From Occultella kanbiaonis (lineage in GTDB: Bacteria; Actinomycetota; Actinomycetes; Actinomycetales; Beutenbergiaceae): DNA of 64,000 nucleotides. Location: contig NZ_CP046175.1 of the NCBI RefSeq assembly GCF_009708215.1, forward strand, positions 1,488,001 to 1,552,000. The letters run 5' to 3'. The number at the start of each line of letters is the position of its first letter. Within the stretch, counting starts at the first letter, position 1. Below are positions 33,649 through 41,656 of this stretch, in pieces. The notes under the pieces were generated by a model. The model did not search any database and was not told the origin of the DNA. It worked only from the letters and a program-made list of their open reading frames with translations. The position numbers were made by a program, and so were the translations under genes.

Positions 33649-35099
33649 GCGGTGGAGCCCTTCAGTGGGTTCGGATCGGATCTGGCCGGCGGCCCGATGC
33701 GTGGGGTGGGTGCCGCGCCGCCCGGTCCGGGATACGGAGCCGAGGCGGGTGGCGACGTGGGGGCGGGCCACGGGCCGCGCGCCGGGCCGGACGCCGGAGC
33801 GGGCGGCGGCGCGACGACGGGGGTGAGCGGCGCCGTCGCCGGGGTGAGCGGCGCCGTCGCCTGGCTCGGCGCCGGCCGCGGCCCGCGCCCGCCGGGCAGC
33901 GGGATCTCGGCGCGGACGCGGTACCCGCCGCCCGGGCGCGGGCCGGTGGCGAGGGTGCCACCGAGCATCGCGGTCCGCTCGCGCATGCCGAGGAGACCGT
34001 GCCCGGCGCCGTCGGTGGTGGCGGCGGCTCCGCGACCGTCGTCGTCGATCTGGAGCACGAGCCCGATCGGGGTCCACTGGACCAGGAGCGTGGCGTGCGC
34101 GCCCGGGCCGGCGTGCTTGAGGATGTTCGTCAGGGCTTCCTGGGCGATCCGGTAGACGGTGAGCCCGGCACCGGGCGGCAGCGCCCGCGCCTCGCCGACC
34201 CGGACCACCGAGACCTGCAGGCCGGTGTCCCGGACGTGCTCGGCGAGGGTGTCCAGGTCCGAGTCGTCCGGCTGCGGGATCAGGTCACCGTCACGCGGGT
34301 CGTCGCTGCGGAGCACACCGAGGATCCGGCGCATGTCCGCCAGCGCGGCGCGTCCGGTCTCGGAGATGGTCGTGAGCGCGCGGGTGGCCGCCTCGGGGTC
34401 CGCGGACGCGGCGTACCGGCCGCCGTCGGCCTGCGCGATGACCACGGAGAGCGAGTGCGCCACGATGTCATGCATCTCGCGGGCGATCCGGGCCCGCTCG
34501 GCGGCGGTCGCGATCTTGGCCTGCTGGTCGCGTTCGACCTCGAGGCGGGCGGCCCGGTCCGCCAGTGACTCGACCTGGTCCACCCGGGCCTTGCGCACCA
34601 TGGCGATCGCCCAGGTGATCATCACGAGCGCGGACAGGAACGTCATCGCCGCACCGGCCACCACCAGCGAGTGCATGGGCACCTGGCCCGACGTTGCCGC
34701 GTAGTACCCGCTCAGGATGAGACACCCGAGCAGTGCCGAGCCGAGTGCGGTCCTGCGCGCCCACATGGGCCCGTAGACGGTCACCGAGTACAGCGCCACG
34801 AAGATCAGCGAGTCCGCGAAGATCAGGGGCGCACCGGCCAGGACGTGCGCCAGGGCCGCCGCGTACACCACGACCGAGGAGTGCACCGGGTGACTGCGCC
34901 GCCATCCGATGGCCACCGGCATCACCAGGGAGGCGAGGCCGCCGACGGCAGCGCCGGTGGCGGGGTACCCCATGGCCACGGCGAACGCCAGGGACGGGAG
35001 CCCCACGAACAGCAGCGCGACACCGGCGAACACGGCGTCGACCGCGTTCGGCGTGACCCGGCCGGTCCACGCCACCGGCGGCTGGGCAGGGGCACTCAT
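33645..35099 (-). CDS. Sensor histidine kinase, HisKA_3 (NarL-partner) family
   Basis: A 484-residue kinase: about five membrane helices (within residues 20-168) with short loops, a coiled linker (LADRAARLEVERDQQAKIATAAE), the HisKA_3 box RARIAREMHDIVAHSLSVVI (His210) and a HATPase domain ending near GHGLLGMRERTAMLGG. The last 60 residues are an unusual Pro/Ala-rich tail containing a duplicated 7-residue unit encoded by a 21-bp tandem repeat. It partners the response regulator through the ATGA overlap. TAGGCT 7 nt before ATG 35099 supports the start. Stimulus unknown. Confidence 0.9.
   Translation of the reverse strand: MSAPAQPPVAWTGRVTPNAVDAVFAGVALLFVGLPSLAFAVAMGYPATGAAVGGLASLVMPVAIGWRRSHPVHSSVVVYAAALAHVLAGAPLIFADSLIFVALYSVTVYGPMWARRTALGSALLGCLILSGYYAATSGQVPMHSLVVAGAAMTFLSALVMITWAIAMVRKARVDQVESLADRAARLEVERDQQAKIATAAERARIAREMHDIVAHSLSVVIAQADGGRYAASADPEAATRALTTISETGRAALADMRRILGVLRSDDPRDGDLIPQPDDSDLDTLAEHVRDTGLQVSVVRVGEARALPPGAGLTVYRIAQEALTNILKHAGPGAHATLLVQWTPIGLVLQIDDDGRGAAATTDGAGHGLLGMRERTAMLGGTLATGPRPGGGYRVRAEIPLPGGRGPRPAPSQATAPLTPATAPLTPVVAPPPAPASGPARGPWPAPTSPPASAPYPGPGGAAPTPRIGPPARSDPNPLKGSTA
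33820..33861 (+). repeat. 21-bp tandem repeat (2 copies) in the kinase tail
   Basis: A 21-bp unit beginning GGGGTGAGCGGCGCC is present twice back to back (33820-33840 and 33841-33861). It encodes a duplicated Pro/Ala/Thr segment of the kinase C-terminus and leaves the frame unchanged. Confidence 0.7.
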
Positions 35100-35106
35100 G
35101 GGACCC

Positions 35107-35112
35107 AGCCTA
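35107..35112 (-). promoter_or_regulatory. -10 box TAGGCT of the two-component operon
   Basis: TAGGCT on the minus strand, 7 nt before ATG 35099; leaderless arrangement. Confidence 0.55.
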
Positions 35113-35286
35113 GGAGTCGTCGTCGAATCGGGCGTCCCACCGGGGGCGGAATGCGGCGTCCACCCCCGGGATTACGGCGACTGCGGGCCGGATGGTCGCG
35201 GCCGGCCGGGTGAGTGCGCCGGCGGCCATGGCCGGAGTCGCCGGCGGCCGTGGTCGCCCAACTCGGTCGGGTCGTGTCGCGGTCCG

Positions 35287-36267
35287 TCAGAGGCGCAGGT
35301 CGCGCATCCGGGGTGCGACCTCGGCGGCCGCCTCGTCGCCGTAGGCCGCGGTGAACCGCTTGAGGAAGGTGTTGCCGAACCGGTACTCCTGGGTGCCGGT
35401 CACGGCGATCACGTAACTCGCGAGGAGCGAGCCGATCTGCGCGCAGCGCTCCAGGCTCAGACCCCAGGACAGTCCGGCCACGAAGCCGGCCCGGAACGCA
35501 TCCCCCATGCCGGTCGGGTCAAGGGTGACCTCCTCGCGGGCGATCGGCACGTCGATGCGCTCGGATCCGGAGTAGATGCTCGAGCCGTCCTTGCCGCGGG
35601 TGATCACCCGGTGCTTGACCCGGTTGAGGATCTCCTCGTGGGACCAGCCGGTCTTCTGCTGGATCACCGAGTCCTCGTAGTCGTTGGAGAACAGGTACGT
35701 GGCGCCGTCGATCAGGCTCCGGATCGCGGGCCCGTCCATCCAGGCCACCTGCTGCGAGGGATCCGCGAGGAAGGGGTAGCCACGGGTGCGGCACTCCTCG
35801 GTGTGCCGCACCATCGCCTCCGGGTCGTTCGGGCCGACCATCACCAGGTCGATCCGGCCGGCCCGGGCCTCGATCGGGCGCAGTTCGATCTCCCGGGCCT
35901 CGGCCATCGCCCCGGTGTAGAAGGACCCGATCTGAGCGTTGTCGGAGTCCGTGGTGCACACGAACCGGGCGGTGTGGGCGGTCTCGGAGACCCGGACCGG
36001 CCAGGTGGCCACGCCGTGCCGGTCGAGCCAGGCCCGGTAGTCATCGAAGTCCGCGCCCACCGAGCCGACGAGCAACGGGGTCAGGCCGAGCGCGGCCAGC
36101 CCGAAGCAGATGTTCGGGGCGACGCCGCCGCGCTTGATCTCGAGCTCCTCGACGAGGAAGGACAATGAGACCTTGTCGAGCTGCTCCGCAAGCAGGGAAT
36201 CGGCGAAGCGGCCGGGGAAGGTCATCAGGTGGTCCATGGCGATGGAACCGGTCACGGCGATATTCAC
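35287..36267 (-). CDS. adoK: PfkB-family kinase, AdoK-type adenosine kinase
   Basis: A 326-residue ribokinase-fold enzyme, nearly collinear with mycobacterial AdoK (Rv2202c): NIAVTGSIAMDHLMTFPGRF, KVSLSFLVEELEIKRGGVAPN, GADFDDYRAWL, SETAHTARFVCTT, ANDPEAM-like GPNDPEAM, and the PfkB signature DPTGMGDAFRAGFVAGL with catalytic Asp. Known reaction of the mycobacterial enzyme: ATP-dependent phosphorylation of adenosine to AMP. GTG 36267 (VNIAVTGS) is selected because TACCGT lies 7 nt upstream and residues before it lack family similarity. It follows the SRAP gene on the same strand. Confidence 0.85.
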   Translation of the reverse strand: MNIAVTGSIAMDHLMTFPGRFADSLLAEQLDKVSLSFLVEELEIKRGGVAPNICFGLAALGLTPLLVGSVGADFDDYRAWLDRHGVATWPVRVSETAHTARFVCTTDSDNAQIGSFYTGAMAEAREIELRPIEARAGRIDLVMVGPNDPEAMVRHTEECRTRGYPFLADPSQQVAWMDGPAIRSLIDGATYLFSNDYEDSVIQQKTGWSHEEILNRVKHRVITRGKDGSSIYSGSERIDVPIAREEVTLDPTGMGDAFRAGFVAGLSWGLSLERCAQIGSLLASYVIAVTGTQEYRFGNTFLKRFTAAYGDEAAAEVAPRMRDLRL

Positions 36268-36274
36268 TTGCTGA

Positions 36275-36280
36275 ACGGTA
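36275..36280 (-). promoter_or_regulatory. -10 box TACCGT of adoK
   Basis: TACCGT on the minus strand, 7 nt before GTG 36267; leaderless arrangement. Confidence 0.5.
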
Positions 36281-36309
36281 CCCGACGCGCCGGTGCGGCG
36301 CGCCACATC

Positions 36310-37089
36310 TCAGATGGGCCGGATCAACTCGGGGGAGTTGTTGCGCACGGAACCCACCTGGGTGCCGACCTCGTGCCAGGACACCGCCGGTGCGGGCGCG
36401 GCGAGGACGGCGAGCGCCTCGCCGGGATCGGTCACGGTCGGGTCCAGCCAGGTGGCCACGCCCGCAGGCGTCAGCATCGCGGGCTCCCGGTCGTGGATCT
36501 GCTCGAGCCCGTCGCGCGCATCGGCCGTGACGATGGTGGCGCTCAGGACCCACCTGTCCGGATCGTCGGCCGACTTCGACCGATCCGGCCACCAGGCGTA
36601 CAAGCCCGCGAACGCGACCGGGGAGCCGTCGGTCGGGTGGATGTAGAACGGGGTGCGGTCCACCTTCTTCGTGCCCGGCACCGGCGTCTTGTGCCACTCG
36701 TAATAGCCGTCCGCCACCACCACGCACCGCTTGGACTCCAGCGGCTTGCGGAACGCCCTGGACTCGGCGAGCGACTCGCTGCGCGCGTTGAACATCCTGG
36801 CCCCGACGGACAGGTCCTTCGCCCACGCCGGGACCAGGCCCCACCGCGCGAGGTGCATCTCCCGACGCACCGCGGCCTCCGCGGTGCCCTGCTCGACGAG
36901 GTGTCCCTGGCCGCCTTCGACGTCCGCCGTCGCCGGCTTCGGGGCACGATCGAGGACGATCCGGATCGGATCGGTTGGAGCGACGTTGTAATTGGCCGCG
37001 ACCTCGGCGGCGGCGTCGGTGACGTCCTCCACGTCGAAGGCATCGGCGAGGTCCTGGGCCTCCCGGAACGAGGCATAGCGTCCGCACAT
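36310..37089 (-). CDS. SOS response-associated peptidase, SRAP family (YedK/HMCES-like)
   Basis: A 259-residue SRAP-domain protein. Met-Cys at the N-terminus (MCGRYASF) leaves Cys2 as the residue that bonds to abasic sites after Met removal. Also present: NYNVAPTDPI (active-site Asn), FNARSESLAESRAFRKPL, RCVVVADGYYEWHK (catalytic Glu) and the C-terminal HEVGTQVGSVRNNSPELI. Family role: it covalently shields abasic sites in single-stranded DNA to avoid breaks. No LexA box was recognised upstream. It lies just upstream of adoK on the same strand. Confidence 0.9.
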   Translation of the reverse strand: MCGRYASFREAQDLADAFDVEDVTDAAAEVAANYNVAPTDPIRIVLDRAPKPATADVEGGQGHLVEQGTAEAAVRREMHLARWGLVPAWAKDLSVGARMFNARSESLAESRAFRKPLESKRCVVVADGYYEWHKTPVPGTKKVDRTPFYIHPTDGSPVAFAGLYAWWPDRSKSADDPDRWVLSATIVTADARDGLEQIHDREPAMLTPAGVATWLDPTVTDPGEALAVLAAPAPAVSWHEVGTQVGSVRNNSPELIRPI

Positions 37090-37187
37090 GCCCCTACTCT
37101 CGCACCGGCCACCGACGCCCGCTGGCGGCGCACCCGGGCCGTCGAGTTCAAGCCGGGTGCGAGATCAACGGTGGAGCCGGCGATCGC

Positions 37188-37475
37188 TCACGGGCCCCAG
37201 CCGAGGTAGGGCTCGACCACCGTCACCGACGTGATCCACACCGCGGCGGCGAGCACCGGGACCAGCAACACCCAGGACGGGTGGTCGCGGTACCAGCGCA
37301 GACCCAGCGTGAACAGCGTCACCCAGGCGACACTCAGGACGAGCGCGCCCCACACGGGCGCCACCACCCCCGCCGCGACGTAGAACGGGAGCTGCGCGAC
37401 CATGAGCAGGAGCCCGAACGACGCGACGACGGTCTCGAAGGGGTGCGCGCGGCGCACCTGGACGACATCGGCCAT
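37188..37475 (-). CDS. Small membrane protein of unknown function
   Basis: A 95-residue protein with three predicted helices (about 15-33, 38-58 and 66-84) and the short N-terminus MADVVQVRRAHPFETV. Not assigned to a family. TATCGT is 6 nt before ATG 37475, which matches the leaderless pattern. Upstream of it on the other strand begins an SRPBCC gene; downstream is the SRAP gene. Confidence 0.7.
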   Translation of the reverse strand: MADVVQVRRAHPFETVVASFGLLLMVAQLPFYVAAGVVAPVWGALVLSVAWVTLFTLGLRWYRDHPSWVLLVPVLAAAVWITSVTVVEPYLGWGP

Positions 37476-37481
37476 CTCCAC

Positions 37482-37487
37482 ACGATA
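37482..37487 (-). promoter_or_regulatory. -10 box TATCGT for the small membrane protein
   Basis: TATCGT on the minus strand, 6 nt before ATG 37475. Confidence 0.5.
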
Positions 37488-37572
37488 GTTGGCGGGGACG
37501 CTCGCCGCCCGGCAGTCTGGTCCCGGATCGGGCGCGGGGCCCGGCACGGTTCGATGGCGCGGGGAGGGCACG

Positions 37573-38052
37573 GTGGCGGTCGGCACCTTCACGTTCACGT
37601 CCACCTGGCACGCGGCCGCGACACCGGCGCAGGTCTGGCGAGTGCTCTCGGACGTCGCGAGGTGGCCGCAGTGGTGGCCCGGCGTGGTGGCCGCGACGGT
37701 GGTGCGCCCCGGCGACGGCGATCACCTCGGTCAGCGCACGGTGCTGACCGTGCGTGCACCGACCGGCTACCTCCTCCGGTTCGGGGTGGAGCTCACCGAC
37801 GTCTCGCCGGGTGCGTTCGCGCACGCCCGGGTGGTGGGGGACCTGGCCGGTACCGGTGCCTGGTCGCTGACAGCCGAAGGCGAGGCAGTGGTGATGGCGA
37901 TCGTGTGGCAGGTACGGGCCCGACGGCGGTGGATGCGTCTGGTGTCACCGCTCGCCGGGCGGTCGTTCGCTCGCGCACACGCCGCGGTGATGGCCGCGGG
38001 TCAGCGCGGTTTGCGTTCTGCCCTGGCCCGGGTCCATAGTGATGGCCCCTGA
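37573..38052 (+). CDS. SRPBCC-family (START-like) protein
   Basis: A 159-residue SRPBCC protein. The pattern TFTSTWHAAATPAQVWRVLSDVARWPQWWPGVVAATVV is typical of polyketide cyclase/dehydrase-like lipid-binding proteins, ending in a long helix (FARAHAAVMAAGQRGLRSAL). GTG 37573 has GGGGAGGG 5-6 nt upstream. Ligand unknown. It is followed by the operator of sugar importer B. Confidence 0.78.
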   Translation: MAVGTFTFTSTWHAAATPAQVWRVLSDVARWPQWWPGVVAATVVRPGDGDHLGQRTVLTVRAPTGYLLRFGVELTDVSPGAFAHARVVGDLAGTGAWSLTAEGEAVVMAIVWQVRARRRWMRLVSPLAGRSFARAHAAVMAAGQRGLRSALARVHSDGP

Positions 38053-38065
38053 TCCGGCGGGCGTG

Positions 38066-38079
38066 TGAGAGCGCTCTGA
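38066..38079. promoter_or_regulatory. LacI-type operator of importer B
   Basis: TGAGAGCGCTCTGA carries the same AGAGCGCTCT palindromic core as the two sites in front of importer A. It lies 156 bp before the binding-protein gene of B. Confidence 0.7.
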
Positions 38080-38234
38080 GTGGCGGGTTTCCGCCGAACG
38101 AACAGGTCACAAATTGGCGTCGGTTTGGTGCCCCTGGAGGCCGCGGACGCACGCCGGGAACAGAATGAGGAACGTCCCCCGCCCACGCGGCGGGTGACAC
38201 GTCCGGAATCGGACCAACCACGAAGGAGTGACGT

Positions 38235-39512
38235 ATGCGACGCATCGGTGTGGTGGCCACGGCCGCCGCGATTGGCCTCGCCCTGACCGCCTGCAGCGGC
38301 GGCGGCGACGGCGGCGGGGACGGGGGCGAAGGTGGGGGTGACGGCGGCACCGACGTCGAGGTGTTCACCTGGTGGGCCGCCGGCTCGGAACTGACCGGCC
38401 TCGAGGCGCTCGAGGCTGTCTTCACCGAGCAGCACCCGGACTTCACGTTCGTCAACGGCGCGGTGGCCGGCGGCGCCGGTTCGGCCGCGAAGGACCTGCT
38501 CCAGACCCGCCTGCAGGCGGGCGACCCGCCGGACACCTTCCAGGCACACGCGGGCGCGGAGCTGACCGACTACATCGCCGCCGGTCAGCTCGAGGACGTC
38601 TCCGACCTGTACACGGAGTTCGGCCTGACCGACGTCTTCCCGCAGGACCTGATCGACCTGCTCACGGTGGACGGGAGCATCTACTCGGTGCCCTCCAACA
38701 TCCACCGCTCGAACGTGGTCTGGGCGAACCCGACCGTGCTCGAATCGGCCGGGATCGACCCGGCCGCGGTGCCGGCGGACATCGACGCCTGGATCGCCGA
38801 CCTCGAGGCCGTGCAGGCCACCGGCGTCACGGCCCTCTCGGTGGCGACCACGTGGACCCAGGTCAACCTGCTCGAGACGGTCCTCATGGCCGACCTCGGT
38901 GCGGAGGCCTACATCGGCCTCTGGAACGGCGAGACCGACTGGGCGGGCGCGGACGTCACCACGGCGCTCGAGCACTTCGAGACGCTGATGAGCTTCACGA
39001 ACACCGACCGGGACGGGCTCGACTGGCCCGAGGCCACCCAGATGGTCATCGACGGGACCGCCGCCTACAACGTGATGGGTGACTGGGCCGTGGCTGCGTT
39101 CGAGGAGCAGGGCGTCGAGCGAGGCACCGGCTTCGTGGACTTCCCGGTCCCCGGCAGCGACGGGCAGTTCGGCTTCCTCGCCGACTCCTTCACCCTCCCG
39201 GTCGGGGCGCCCAACCCGGATGGCGCGACGGCGTGGCTGGAGACGGTCGGCTCGCTCGAGGGCCAGGTCGCGTTCAACCAGGCGAAGGGGTCCATCCCGG
39301 CCCGGACCGACGCGGACCCGGCGGACTTCTCCGAGTATCAGCAGTCCGCGATCGAGTCCTACGCGAGCGACGCGATCGTGCCCTCGCTGGCCCACGGGGC
39401 TGCGACGCCGATCGCGTGGCTTACCGCCATCTCGGACGCCACCAGCAAGTTCACCACCGGCGGGTCCGACCTGGCGACCTACCAGGAGGAGCTGGCCGCC
39501 GCCGCCGGCTGA
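38235..39512 (+). CDS. Extracellular sugar-binding lipoprotein B
   Basis: A 425-residue solute-binding protein with a short lipoprotein signal (MRRIGVVATAAAIGLALTAC, canonical lipobox LTAC) and a Gly/Asp-rich linker. The mature part starts DVEVFTWWAAGSELTGLEAL, with FTNTDRDGLDWPEATQMVIDG and MGDWAVAAFEEQG, as in CUT1 binding proteins of glucose/mannose or oligosaccharide systems. AAGGAG precedes ATG 38235. First gene of importer B; no local repressor gene. The operator sequence suggests control by the repressor at 13045-14058. Confidence 0.9.
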   Translation: MRRIGVVATAAAIGLALTACSGGGDGGGDGGEGGGDGGTDVEVFTWWAAGSELTGLEALEAVFTEQHPDFTFVNGAVAGGAGSAAKDLLQTRLQAGDPPDTFQAHAGAELTDYIAAGQLEDVSDLYTEFGLTDVFPQDLIDLLTVDGSIYSVPSNIHRSNVVWANPTVLESAGIDPAAVPADIDAWIADLEAVQATGVTALSVATTWTQVNLLETVLMADLGAEAYIGLWNGETDWAGADVTTALEHFETLMSFTNTDRDGLDWPEATQMVIDGTAAYNVMGDWAVAAFEEQGVERGTGFVDFPVPGSDGQFGFLADSFTLPVGAPNPDGATAWLETVGSLEGQVAFNQAKGSIPARTDADPADFSEYQQSAIESYASDAIVPSLAHGAATPIAWLTAISDATSKFTTGGSDLATYQEELAAAAG

Positions 39513-39520
39513 TGCCGGGA

Positions 39521-39554
39521 CGCGTGCCCGGGCGCCGAGACGCCCGGGCACGCG
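39521..39554 (+). promoter_or_regulatory. Intercistronic stem-loop between binding protein and permease genes of system B
   Basis: Perfect 14-bp stem (CGCGTGCCCGGGCG / CGCCCGGGCACGCG, loop CCGAGA), 8 nt after the SBP stop and 47 nt before the permease start. It is the same position as the hairpin in system A, suggesting partial termination or mRNA protection to favour binding-protein synthesis. Confidence 0.6.
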
Positions 39555-39601
39555 CCCGCGCCGTCCGCGTGCGCTCATGACCCGCGTCGAAGGGGAGATC
39601 C

Positions 39602-40507
39602 GTGAAGACCATCAAACGGTGGGGACCGCCGGTCCTGCTGCTGACCCCGTCCATGATCCTCATGGCCGTGTTCGTCTACGGCCTGATCGCCGCGAACTTC
39701 GCGACGTCGGCCACCGACAACCACACTGCGGCTCAGGCCACCGGCGTCCAGCCGACCGTGTTCGTGGGCATCGGCAACTATCTGGATCTGCTCGCCTCCG
39801 AGGCGTTCCAGCACTCCCTGAAGAACCTGCTCCTCTACACCGTCGTGTTCCTGGTCGGCACGATGGTGATCGGGTTCACGTGGGCGTGGTTGCTCGAGCG
39901 GCCGATGCGCGGTGAGGGCATCTTCCGCTCGGTCTACCTGTTCCCGATGGCCGTGTCCTTCATCGCCTCCGGGGTGGTGTGGCGGTGGCTGCTGAACTCC
40001 AACGAGGGGGAGCAGGCGCTCGGGCTGAACCGGCTGTTCCAGATGGTCGGCCTGGACTTCCTGCAGAACCCCTGGTGGAACAACATCACCTGGGGCATCG
40101 CGGCGATCGCCCTGCCGGCGATCTGGCAGCTGTCCGGCTACGTCATGGCCCTGTTCCTGGCCGGATTCCGGGGCGTGCCCGAGGAACTGCGTGAGGCCGG
40201 GCGGATGGACGGCGCCAGCGAATGGCAGGTCTACCGGCACGTGATCTTCCCGCAGCTCTCGCCGGTGGCACTGTCCGCCCTGATCATCATCGGCCACATG
40301 TCGCTGAAGGCGTTCGACCTGATCATGTCCATCTCGAAGCCGTCGAACTACCAGACCAAGGTGCCCGCGGTGGACATGTACGTGTTCAAGTCGAGCTTCG
40401 ACTACGCGAACTCCGCGGCGGTCGGCGCGATCCTGCTGATCATCGTGGCGTTGCTCGTGATCCCGTACCTGATCCACACCAACCGGAAGGAGGCGAGTGG
40501 CCGATGA
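39602..40507 (+). CDS. Sugar ABC transporter permease B1 (MalF-like)
   Basis: A 301-residue permease with six helices, the first at about 9-32 (PPVLLLTPSMILMAVFVYGLI). It has the EAA loop EAGRMDGASEWQVYRHVIFP (about 199-218) and GIGNYLDLLAS on the outside after helix 1. GTG 39602 has AAGGGGAG 5 nt upstream. It overlaps the next permease by ATGA. Importer B has no ATPase gene. Confidence 0.92.
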   Translation: MKTIKRWGPPVLLLTPSMILMAVFVYGLIAANFATSATDNHTAAQATGVQPTVFVGIGNYLDLLASEAFQHSLKNLLLYTVVFLVGTMVIGFTWAWLLERPMRGEGIFRSVYLFPMAVSFIASGVVWRWLLNSNEGEQALGLNRLFQMVGLDFLQNPWWNNITWGIAAIALPAIWQLSGYVMALFLAGFRGVPEELREAGRMDGASEWQVYRHVIFPQLSPVALSALIIIGHMSLKAFDLIMSISKPSNYQTKVPAVDMYVFKSSFDYANSAAVGAILLIIVALLVIPYLIHTNRKEASGR

Positions 40508-41394
40508 CCACGACCACCACTCCGACCGCCCCCGGCATCGGCGACCTCGCCCCGGCACCCCGGCGCCCCAAGGGCCGGTTCTCGGCGGCCCGCACCGCTC
40601 GCTACGCGATCCTGCTGTTCTCGGTGCTGATCGTGCTGATCCCCGTGTACGTACTGCTCGTGACGAGCTTCAAGGGCCCCGGCGACGCGACACCGACCAG
40701 GGCCTGGGCGCTGCCCCAGCTGTGGATCGCCGACAACTGGATCACCGCCTGGGACACCCTCTCCCCGGCGATCGGGCGGACCCTGCAGATGGTGATCCCG
40801 GCGTCGATCATCTCGGCGTTCCTGGGCTCGATGAACGGGTTCGTGCTGTCCCGCTGGTCCTTCCGCGGGGCGAACGTGGTGTTCACGCTGATCCTGTTCG
40901 GGATGTTCATCCCCTACCAGGCGGTGATGATCCCGCTGAACCAGATCGTGCTGGACATCGGACTGCCGAACGGCGTGCCGACCCTGATCCTGCTGCACGT
41001 GATCTACGGCATCCCGATCACGACCCTGATCTTCCGCAACTACTACGAGTCCGTGCCGCACGAGCTGATCGAGGCAGCCCGGATGGACGGTGCCGGGATG
41101 CTGCGCACCTACGCGTGGGTCGTGTTGCCGATCTCCATCCCGAGCTTCGTGGTGGTGCTGATCTGGCAGTTCACGTCGGCCTGGAACGACTTCCTGTTCG
41201 CGGTGTTCTTCTCCACCCCGAACACCGGACCGGTCACGGTCGCACTGAACAACCTCGCCAACGGTGCCCAACTCCAGAACTACGGGGTGTCCATGGCCGG
41301 GGCGCTGTTCGCCTCACTTCCGACGCTGCTGGTCTACATCATCCTCGGCAAGTACTTCGTGGGTGGCTTGATGTCCGGGTCGGTGAAGGGCTAG
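40504..41394 (+). CDS. Sugar ABC transporter permease B2 (MalG-like)
   Basis: A 296-residue permease: Thr/Pro-rich cytoplasmic start, first helix at about 32-53 (YAILLFSVLIVLIPVYVLL), SFRGANVVFTLILFGMFIPYQ, EAA loop EAARMDGAGMLRTYAWVVLP and the C-terminal YFVGGLMSGSVKG. A 24-bp stretch of its 3' end recurs 1.25 kb downstream in a decayed permease fragment at 42582-42647. Confidence 0.92.
   Translation: MTTTTTPTAPGIGDLAPAPRRPKGRFSAARTARYAILLFSVLIVLIPVYVLLVTSFKGPGDATPTRAWALPQLWIADNWITAWDTLSPAIGRTLQMVIPASIISAFLGSMNGFVLSRWSFRGANVVFTLILFGMFIPYQAVMIPLNQIVLDIGLPNGVPTLILLHVIYGIPITTLIFRNYYESVPHELIEAARMDGAGMLRTYAWVVLPISIPSFVVVLIWQFTSAWNDFLFAVFFSTPNTGPVTVALNNLANGAQLQNYGVSMAGALFASLPTLLVYIILGKYFVGGLMSGSVKG
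41369..41392 (+). repeat. 24-bp direct repeat, copy 1 (3' end of permease B2)
   Basis: Starts TGATGTCCGGGTCGG; identical over 24 bp to 42622-42645. Confidence 0.85.
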
Positions 41395-41416
41395 GGACTG
41401 CCGCGGAGTACGCACG

Positions 41417-41575
41417 ATGGCCCGCCTGATCGCCGTCGCCGAACGCGACATCGTTGGCCTCTCCGGTGAGTCCGGGGCCAACAACCTCGCGTTCGACGGC
41501 GGGGGGACAGTCTGGTGGTGCGAGGAGTGGAGTCGGCCCTGGCCCATCGAGCGCTCAGGTGCCGGAGGTTCGTGA
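41417..41575 (+). CDS. Short ORF, possible remnant of a lost gene (uncertain)
   Basis: An open frame of 52 codons (MARLIAVAERDIVGLSGE and, later, a Trp-rich GTVWWCEEWSRPWP) sits between importer B and the M15-type gene, 22 nt after the permease stop. No convincing ribosome site. The Trp/Gly-rich composition looks protein-like, but I recognise no family. It may be the start of an enzyme gene that was once part of the importer B operon and was cut by the rearrangement that also left the permease fragment at 42582. Confidence 0.25.
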   Translation: MARLIAVAERDIVGLSGESGANNLAFDGGGTVWWCEEWSRPWPIERSGAGGS

Positions 41576-41590
41576 CCCACCTCACGCGAT

Positions 41591-41619
41591 CTGACATTTG
41601 ATAACGGTTTGGTTACGAT
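41591..41619 (+). promoter_or_regulatory. Housekeeping-type promoter of the SH3/M15-type gene
   Basis: CTGACA (-35, 41591-41596), 17-bp spacer, TACGAT (-10, 41614-41619). Transcription would start near 41626, giving a leader of about 31 nt to GTG 41657. Confidence 0.55.
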
Positions 41620-41656
41620 GGCTCGGCTTCGTGACCGATCGACCGTGAGGAACTTC

